Below are positions 56,818 to 64,000 of a DNA stretch of 64,000 nucleotides, piece by piece. A program made the position numbers and the translations under genes. Source of the stretch: Macrolepiota albuminosa (Eukaryota; Basidiomycota; Agaricomycetes; Agaricales; Agaricaceae); the NCBI GenBank assembly GCA_027475525.1, contig JAMWFC010000087.1, forward strand, positions 186,001-250,000, given 5' to 3'. The notes beneath the pieces were generated by a model. That model was not told the DNA's origin. It saw only the letters and a program-made list of their open reading frames with translations, and ran no database searches. Numbering within the stretch: position 1 is the stretch's first letter; each line of letters starts with the position of its first letter.

Positions 56818-58053
56818 CTAAATCTTCATTCCAGGGTCAGTAACAAGATTGGGGCTGGTGTCAGTAGCTCTGAAATCTTTCAAATTCTGAATTGTAGTAT
56901 CTGCGATTCTTTGTATGGCTTCCCGAGTCAGATATGCTTGATGTCCACTGTTGACGAAAATGGATTAGACACCAATTTGATGAGATATGACATATCACGA
57001 ACGTCATGAACACGTTGTAGAAGGATAAAAGTCTAGCAAAGACATCGTCGTGAATTATCTTGGCGCTCGAATCAGCGAAGAAGTATTCGGCTTCTCTCTC
57101 ATATACGTCTAGGCCAACGGCACCTATGTGTCCGGACTTGAGAGCACTAAAGACTCCATCAGGGAAGGCGTCCGAGTCAGAGCTTTCATCGCGTACCGAA
57201 TCAAAGAATAACTATCAATGAGACCCCCGCGAGACGTGTTGATGAGGACTACGCCCGGCTTCATCATTGCCAAAGTGTCATCATTTATTATGTATCTCGT
57301 CTCTGACGTCAGTGGACAATGCAAGCTGACAATGTCACACTGTCCCAACAGCTCTGCCAAAGTGTCAAGATACTTTATCCCATTCTCCAGGGCCTCGGGC
57401 GAAGGATACGGATCATATGCAATGACGTTACAGCCAAATCCTTTGGCCAGAATGCGTCCCGTTATCAAGCCAATTTTTCCGGTACCAATGAGCCCTACGG
57501 TCTTGCCAGCAAGATTGAACCCCATGAGTCCATCCAGGAGGAAGTTCCCTTCGCGGACACGTAGGAAAGATTTGTGGTATTTGCGGACGACGGTCATTAT
57601 CATGCCAACTGCGAACTCGGCAACGGCTTCAGGCGCATAAGAAGGAACACGCGCAACTTTGATACCGAGCTTCGCTGCTGCTGCAAGGTCTACATTGTTA
57701 TATCCTGCACATCGTAAAGCGATATATTTCTAAGTATTGTCAGACAAGAAGAAAAACTGGGTGGTGACATTTGGACGAACCACACCATGCTTATGAAGCT
57801 CCTTGAGAACATCTTCATCACAAATGTCATTGACAAAGATCGAGATAGCCTCATATCCCTCTGCGAGAAGGGACGTGGTGAGATCGAGCGAGGGATCGAT
57901 GAATTTGAGTTCGATTCCGGTCGTCGCATCCGCTGCAGCACTGAGGGAATCGAGGTCATACTATGCGATGATCAATTGATGATTTGTCAATCCGGACCTT
58001 GATTGACATTGCTGGATTCGTACCTTTCTAGTTCCAAATACTGCGACCTTCAT
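56818..58053 (-). CDS. D-lactate dehydrogenase-like 2-hydroxyacid dehydrogenase
   Basis: NAD-dependent reduction of 2-oxo acids to D-2-hydroxy acids. Exons 58053-58024 ([10 protein letters not shown]), 57960-57784, 57729 to about 57212, then the C-terminal part to the TAG at 56818. Motifs: '[12 protein letters not shown]' (substrate arginine region), '[18 protein letters not shown]', '[12 protein letters not shown]' (GxGxxG), 'DIVSLHCPL', '[17 protein letters not shown]' and, near the end, '[12 protein letters not shown]' and '[12 protein letters not shown]' (catalytic histidine). The C-terminal motifs place it with fermentative LdhA-type enzymes. Between 'GGLID' (about 57215) and 'SALKSGHIG' the frame shifts by one, and I found no GT-AG pair that repairs it, so it may carry a lesion or a non-standard intron. 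Convergent with the reductase gene, 141 bp apart. Confidence 0.78.
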
Positions 58054-58481
58054 GGTGATGGCCTAAGATATGTTCTACAACTCCCGTGACTTGCACACGT
58101 AACGACAACATTGATGAGAGTGGGGATAGCTCGCGGGGTCAACGGCATGCGAGTTGAGCCATTGGTACATTGGATGAGAGTAATTTAAAGCGTATCTCGT
58201 CGATAAAGCTAGGACAAGCAACAGAAGAATCAGCGGTGATTGCCGTCACGGACGTCTGGTCTCAACTTGAATATCGTTCACCAGCAACTGCGAAGGTCAT
58301 TTCCCCAGGCCGGCCGCCTATGGCCTATGGAGTACGAGTACTATGTATTGTACATACTAGAGCTACCGACGAACACCAAAGTATCATATTACAGATTCCT
58401 CAGGAGGCCATGTCTCTCAAGTATGTCTCTCAAGTTGTATAGGTAGCATATCTTTACAAAATGACATCTCCTGGCCTGCGA
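58054..58481. other. Intergenic region, no gene seen
   Basis: It lies between the dehydrogenase start and the phosphatase stop, both on the minus strand, so it contains the promoter of the dehydrogenase. Short plus frames here show no domain. Confidence 0.4.
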
Positions 58482-59709
58482 TTAACATTTTCCTCCTAAA
58501 ACGTCAATCTGTTGAAGTGATGGAATTTGGTCATCAGTGAAGATCCTGAATTTTCCCTGAGGGACGCCCGCAAAAGAAGCTGAAAACCTCGCATCGGTGT
58601 TGTTAGCACCATTAACGGCACGAATCCAGATGCAGGTTATGAATTCGTGACCGAATTTATTAAACCTTGATTATTGATATTAATATCATTACTAGGTGAT
58701 CGAAACGGGGGCTCACGCTGCACCATATGTTTCTGGGTCCTTCTGTGTAGAGTCTCCAATAGCCAAAAATCTCTTTTGAGGGTACATCCCATGGATACGG
58801 TCGATCTGTGAGAGTTTGTATTCGAGGATACCGTTGTTTCCAGCAAATTCCAGCAACTGCGGGATATCAATCACTGTGAGATTCTGGAGCAAGATCGGGC
58901 CTTTGGAAGCTGAGAAGGCCGTGCTAATGAAGTCGTGAAGAAATGGATAAAGTTGGAACGGGGATCCAGAAATATAGATGAACTGTGGCGAGTCGAGGGT
59001 GCTAGAAAGTGATTTGTATAGTTCCTGCATTCCAGTGACTGCCACAGGATCGTCAATGAGGGTAGCCTTTGCCAAGGCAACAGTGTCAAGCACGTTTGAG
59101 ACTTTAACAGTGTCATCGATGTCTAAAAAATGGGATCAACACGAAGACGGTTGACATCGACTGATACATACCGGAAATGACTCCATATCCAGAATTAGGC
59201 GAGGGGAAGACCGTTGCGTTGAACTGTCTATGATCCAAAAACGATAATTTTACCATGGCTGAGAGCTCCTTAGCTGCACTGCACGACCCTATTGAGACAT
59301 TTTGCAACACAATGCCTAAGTCCGGAAGACCGGATGTCCCTTGTAAACGTGCTTGTTGATTGCACCCTTGAACATTCACTTCAACATTTTTACCAGGAAG
59401 ACCAGCGGCCGCAAACAGTTTCAGCCGTTTCTCAACATTGGTGAGTGAATCACCAATATTTAGGCCCAAAGCATTCAGAGCAGCTTGGACCCCAGAAACG
59501 ATGGGACTGAGGTCAATTTGGTGGAGATAAATAAAGGCCTGTTGGGAGTCAAGGATGGTGAACCGGTTGGCTGTGTCAGGGAAGGCAGGTGCGTCGAAAA
59601 GGAGAACATCGTCGAGGGGGCCGACCGAACTGAAGATACCGCGTTCCACAGGACAGGTATGAGTGGACGTCACAGCAAATAAGACAGAAAGGAGTAGAGA
59701 TAGTTTCAT
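58482..59709 (-). CDS. Secreted App1-like phosphatidate phosphatase domain protein
   Basis: Exons 59709-59172, 59122-58717 and 58665-58482 total 1,128 nt, 375 codons plus stop, with GT-AG introns. Residues 1-18 are a signal peptide ('MKLSLLLSVLFAVTS', then 'THTCP'). The catalytic DxDxT motif is 'SDIDDTVKVS' across the first junction. Then come 'VTGMQELYKSL', 'FIYISGSPFQLYPFL', 'GPILLQNL', 'KRFLAIGDSTQKDPETYG' and 'FITCIWIRAVNGANN', the complete order of the App1 (DUF2183) HAD-type phosphatase. Yeast App1 dephosphorylates phosphatidate in the cytosol; the signal peptide here suggests a vacuolar or secreted form, common in mushrooms. All parts present, likely functional. Confidence 0.85.
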
Positions 59710-59719
59710 GATGTGCTGC

Positions 59720-60620
59720 AGAAGAGCGCAATAGGAATGACAGGTATTTAAAAGAAAAGTGGGTATGAGGAAGCAGGCTGTGCTAGCATTGAGGATAAAC
59801 TTGAATGTATCAGTCGGGGAAACGGCTTTATAGAAGCACAGCGGTCGTTTCTTCGTGACACCATGAAAGATGTGCTGATGGCAACAATCACAGCCAAGGA
59901 GTTCCTGTAATGACTATGAATTGTTGATACTATCATCGGTTACGGCTTTCAAAACAGTTGGGAGTTTCAAAATCTGGAATTTTAAGAGATCGCGGACATA
60001 GAGCCACTGATCCTTTGCACAGTATCTTAGATCTATACTAGTAGAACCTATCTCACCAAAGAAATGAAGAGATTGAGCTATATCCTGATTGCAATGTAGG
60101 CAACAAGACTGAGGAAATGAGAAAAACGGATTCAAACAGCTCCGGATTTAAGTATCATTGAACGTACTGCCACCAGAGTTTCCAGGATTCATAAATGCAT
60201 ATAAGAGATGTTATATCCAAAGTTCAGAGCATCCCGAGTTGTGATGTGCGAGATACAAGGGTTAAAGTATCTGAGCGTGACAATGGGTGATTCGACGTTG
60301 ATCAGATTTCAAAGTCCGCAGTGTGTCGCGTCACGTTTAGTTGAAATTGCCCCTATGAGTCAGCGTTATGATGTGTGACAAAAGTTTTTGAAACTCCCAA
60401 CTTTTGGGACACGCATCGTCCCAACACAACAACACGTCCACCATTCTCGAATCTGGTCTGGGAGTGTCTTGTTTGAAGGTTATTGCACTGACTACAGAAG
60501 TCCGATTGAAAGAAAGTATTGTCGATGTCGCTTAATTTATAAATTGGTAAAATTTTTGAAACTCCCAACCAATGATAGTATATCAGCAGACATTAAATAT
60601 GTCCTCAAGGATCAAAAGGC
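59720..60620. other. No gene seen
   Basis: About 900 bp with only short frames. The phrase 'tttttgaaactcccaac' occurs at about 60387 and 60551 in the same orientation. The upstream part should hold the App1-like promoter. Confidence 0.35.
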
Positions 60621-60621
60621 C

Positions 60622-62725
60622 CGGCAATTTACACCTCTGGCAGGATGGTATCTGCCTTTTGATGGCACCTTAGGGGGGTTATCTGTCACATCAAAAGTAC
60701 CCTAAGTGTACCGACCGCACTTCTTCTTAAAGCTGAGATCCAATCAGGCATGGTTCACAACTCTGAACTCTCAGTCAGTGGTCAGATAGGTCAGGAGGTT
60801 GTGAGGTTTGATTGGATAGCTGAGAGGTTGGGAAGTTGTGAGGTCCCTCTCACCACACTTTTCATGTTTCCACATGTCATGAAAAAATAGCATTCGAAAA
60901 TGTACAAACACTATCAAAAAAAACTCATGCTATTGCTCATCCTGACCAGACAAACTTCAAAACAGCTCACTGCCACTGTACATTGAAGGGAATAATAGAT
61001 TGTTGTGAGACAATCCCATGTTTGATGTGGTGGGTGGATGGGCAGGCAGATGCAAGATGCTCTATGACCACAACCATGAGGCAGTCCATAGCATTTTGTC
61101 AGGTGAGGGCAAACTCCTTGAGAAGGAAGTGGATATTGTGGAATGCCATTTGAGCCTTGGTGTGGGGCAATGTATCTTGCACGACCTCTGGGAGGAACAG
61201 TTGGATAGTGGGGGAAGAAGACTGTGATATGTTGCTAGTCCTCCATTGTGCATGTTGTAATGGGGATATCCTCATCCCATGGAATATTCAGCATCATTGT
61301 ACATTGTCATACATCTCTCCATCAAAGGATAACACCCTGGGCAAAATAGGGAAGTTCCCACTGCAGTGCTATGTCGTGGCACATACCTGGGCCCAGAGAA
61401 TGGCTGAAACTTCAATTTTGAGGCCATGATGCTGTCAACAATGTCTTGCCCAGTCCGAGTGGAGGTTGGTGGAATTTCCTGGTAAGCAGAGAGCTAGAGC
61501 AAGATGGATTGGTGGCTGTCAGCAGTCAAATGTGCTCAACCATGCATAGCCACATAATGCTGAATACCATCTGACATTTCAATATCACCTTGTACATTCC
61601 AGAGTGGACTAAAGGCTTTGAAAGTTCAGCTGAAATGTTATTAGAAGCTCTATAAATGCTTTATGCCATTGAATTGAGAATATAATCTTTGTATAAAAAA
61701 AGTAAGACAGCATTTGGAGAATGCTTTATATTTGTGCTTAACTTAGATTGACCAAGTTACCATTTGTCCTCATCAAATATGGGTTGCCACTGCCTCTATC
61801 ACACAGATGAAGAGAGAAGAATGTCAGTTAATTTAGAGAATCTAGACATATTTTTTTTCTATAATGATGAACCTCCTACATCTATAGAACATGTCCAATA
61901 CACTTGCCATAGGTGTCCATAGGATCATCATGGGACACAACAGGTGCTGGAAGAGAATCAGTGAGGCCAGCTGCTTGCCTTTTGAGCAGATCGATCTTGG
62001 CCTTTAGCCTCAAAATTTCTTCATTTCTGCCCATATGTTTGACATAAGTGGTAGTTTTATACTTGTTGCGACATTTTATTGGGCTAGTGAAATGATTACC
62101 TAGGCCACTAGTTGCAATCTGTTTGAGCATGTATGTCACAATTCTCGCAACAAGTCTGAAGACCAAGAAATCTCCTAAAACATATGTCATGTTCTCCTTT
62201 TCATTTCTTTTTTTGTTACTTCCCTATTCTATAAATCATTTCTTCAATTTCACAAGTATCATCGTTTCAGAACTTTCTATTTATTTTCTCCTAATTACTA
62301 CCCATGTAATCATCTACATTTGTTGTACAATTAACACAGTTGTTCCTCTCTTGTAACTTGTTCTCTCTTGTTCTGAGTTCTTCAAATTCCTGAACTAGTT
62401 TCTCTGACAATGTATTGGTTGCTTGGATAGAGACATCGTCATAGACAGTGCTAAAGAAAATCTAAGTCAATGATTACTAAGTATGTTGGGTGGAGCAGAG
62501 GTTGGAGAGGAGGTTGAGAGGTACAGAGGTATGAAGGTATGAAGGTATAAAGGTAGACCACGAAGAGGTTGGGCAGTAGATCGGAAATCTCAGAGGTTCT
62601 ATTTTTGTAAAAAGAAGCCGGACTGTCCAACCTCCCGCTGTCTTAGGGTACTTTTGACAGCACAAATAACCCCCCTAAGACACCATCAAGAAGCAGGAAG
62701 TGTCCTGCCTTGGGTGGCAATTTAC
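60622..62725. mobile_element. DNA transposon-like element with ~85-bp terminal inverted repeats
   Basis: Left end 60622-60706 and right end 62638-62725 are inverted copies, sharing 'cttaggggggttat', 'tcaaaagtaccctaag', 'ttgatgg' and 'ggcagga'. Each end itself contains a CTTAGGG...CCCTAAG palindrome. The 2.1-kb interior has short frames only (for example 61018-61227 + and 61882-62190 -), with a leucine/lysine helix but no transposase motif, so it is a non-autonomous or decayed element. Exact ends and target duplication were not resolved. Confidence 0.6.
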
Positions 62726-62753
62726 TGTTAGAATTCGGACCTTTAAAAACAAG

Positions 62754-63322
62754 TGTTAGTTTATTTCCTCAGTCCGGTATAAACGACTATATTAACTGTA
62801 CCTAAGAACAAGTTGTTAGCGCTCAGACGCCCACAGATGACGAACGCGCCCTGGATCATGCACCCACCGATGACAACACCATCAACCTCGATCACTCGAT
62901 CATACCCTTTCACACTCCTTCACGCTATCACACTATCACACTCGTTAGGGACACTGGCCCTATTGTCACCAGGGACAGTGGCCTCCATTGTTACACAACA
63001 GTATATATATTTCCTTTACTCTACTCATCCCTCAGTCAATTATATCGGACTGAGGGTGAGCCTTACGCGTACTTTTGATATGAACACGACACTAAAACGT
63101 ACCTATAGGAATACTTACAAGCATTGTTATAGGTACACCAATAAAGTCAATTATATCGGACTGAGGGAATACTTACAAGCATTGTTATAGGTACACCAAT
63201 AAAGTCAATTATATCGGACTGAGGGAATACTTACAAGCATTGTTATAGGTACACCAATAAAGTCAATTATATCGGACTGAGGGAATACTTACAAGCATTG
63301 TTATAGGTATCCTGTTCTAACA
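62754..63322. mobile_element. Solo LTR, family G (copy X)
   Basis: TGTTAGTTTATT...GTTCTAACA, 569 bp, with 4-bp duplication CAAG at 62750-62753 and 63323-63326. It contains a 58-bp tandem repeat (about 63109-63300, roughly 3.3 units) and the hairpin 'ccctcagtc...gactgaggg' at about 63029-63055. Confidence 0.7.
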
Positions 63323-63326
63323 CAAG

Positions 63327-63653
63327 TGTTAGTTTATTCTACGGGCACAGTCAGTTTCGTGAATGGACTGTATAGTAAGTATGTTGCTCACCCCTCAGTC
63401 CGGTATAAACGACTGAGGGGTTCATCTAATGTAACTGTATATATAAGTATCGTAGAACAATGGGAGTCGGTTAAGAGAAAGGAGAGTGTAGTATAAAGGA
63501 TTAGCGATGGTGTCCAGTGGCCCTGCTTGATGAGGGTGTGATATTGTGAAATGGTGGAATGCCAACATTTACATTAGCAGAGCCAGATAATTTTTGGTAT
63601 TTCCGAGATTGACAGGTCGGATAAATGTGTCTATGTAAGCGACACGACTAACA
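63327..63653. mobile_element. LTR, family G (copy Y), directly abutting
   Basis: It begins with the same TGTTAGTTTATT right after CAAG and ends GACACGACTAACA. It carries the hairpin 'cccctcagtc...gactgagggg' (63389-63414) followed by TATA-like 'tgtatatataag' (about 63436-63447). The right flank (AAAT) does not match CAAG, so copy X probably inserted at its left edge or the pair is a recombination product. Confidence 0.5.
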
Positions 63654-63883
63654 AAATGTATATCTTTCATTTGGTACAAATACATCTTACTACTAAAAGC
63701 TGTGGCCTGGTGTTGGTCTAAGCCAAGGCCCCCTCAATCCAGACCTACAAACAGCTGTAATTTATTTTTTCTGTATTACTCATACCTCAGTTCATTCCGC
63801 ATTGAGTATGCCACCTAATTTGTTATTGTCATACGCTTTACTTTCATCGCTTTCTACCTCATATTTTGCAACCATGTACTGGT

Positions 63884-63973
63884 ATGACGGAGTCGCCACA
63901 CTCACATGACAGCGTAGTCAATTTTCCACCTCTGGAGTTCCGTGGGCTTAATTCTGAACCTACTGACCTCCAG
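63884..63973 (+). CDS. Probable first exon of a gene running off the window
   Basis: ATG at 63884 opens a 30-codon frame ('MTESPHSHDSVVNFPPLEF' and on) that ends exactly in phase at CAG|GTATGT, a strong donor. The upstream region has pyrimidine-rich sequence. No domain is visible in so short a piece, so identity is unknown. Confidence 0.4.
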
Positions 63974-64000
63974 GTATGTCTATATTCATAGTCCTAATGC

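Noticed and set aside
61666..61860. A poly-A tailed retroposon inside the 60.6-62.7 kb element
   Set aside because: The A- and T-runs are short and no target duplication or coding sequence accompanies them.

Overview
The window reads as a repeat-rich stretch of a basidiomycete (Agaricomycetes-type) fungal genome. The evidence is intron-dense genes with 45-65 bp GT-AG introns, a fungal aquaglyceroporin, a fungal adenylate-forming reductase, and transposons typical of this group: Helitron, CACTA/Plavaka, Ty1/copia, Ty3/gypsy and Tc1/mariner. I cannot name the species.

Layout. 0-2.9 kb: minus-strand Ty3/gypsy Gag remains. 3.0-5.6 kb: two Helitron derivatives head to tail, the first carrying a solo LTR. 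5.8-8.2 kb: gypsy Pol and Gag relics. 8.7-11.6 kb: a Tc1/mariner element whose transposase is split by a solo LTR. 12.2-17.3 kb: a decayed copia element (A), its 3' LTR hit by a CpG-rich solo LTR. 17.4-20.2 kb: a 58/109-bp minisatellite and two more solo LTRs. 21.2-22.5 kb: an aquaglyceroporin gene with 9 exons. 24.1-27.2 kb: copia element B, itself invaded by LTRs. 27.4-34.7 kb: a nearly complete autonomous-type Helitron on the minus strand, with a Rep/helicase that is broken in places. 34.7-43.7 kb: gypsy, Plavaka and SINE debris. 44.3-50.9 kb: three co-oriented intact genes around a CACTA-like transposase. 51.3-52.1 kb: retroelement debris. 52.7-59.7 kb: a host gene block with an A-T-R adenylate-forming reductase (+), a D-lactate-dehydrogenase-like gene (-, convergent) and a secreted App1-like phosphatase (-). 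60.6-64.0 kb: a TIR element, two LTRs abutting through a 4-bp duplication, and the first exon of a gene leaving the window.

How it fits together. Most of the sequence is nested transposable elements. At least seven LTRs can be delimited exactly by TG...CA ends and matching 4-5 bp target duplications, which gives a relative order of insertion. The metabolic genes are two islands: glycerol/water transport at 21-22.5 kb, and the reductase/dehydrogenase/phosphatase block at 52.7-59.7 kb.

Two points stand out. First, eleven tandem duplications, nearly all inside repeats, share one period of 77 bp. In one case collapsing the duplicate restores a reading frame, which points to an assembly artefact rather than biology. 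Second, the three-gene CACTA-like module (coiled-coil protein, 1,039-aa transposase, multi-exon basic protein with a coding minisatellite) is the best candidate for an incompletely described system.
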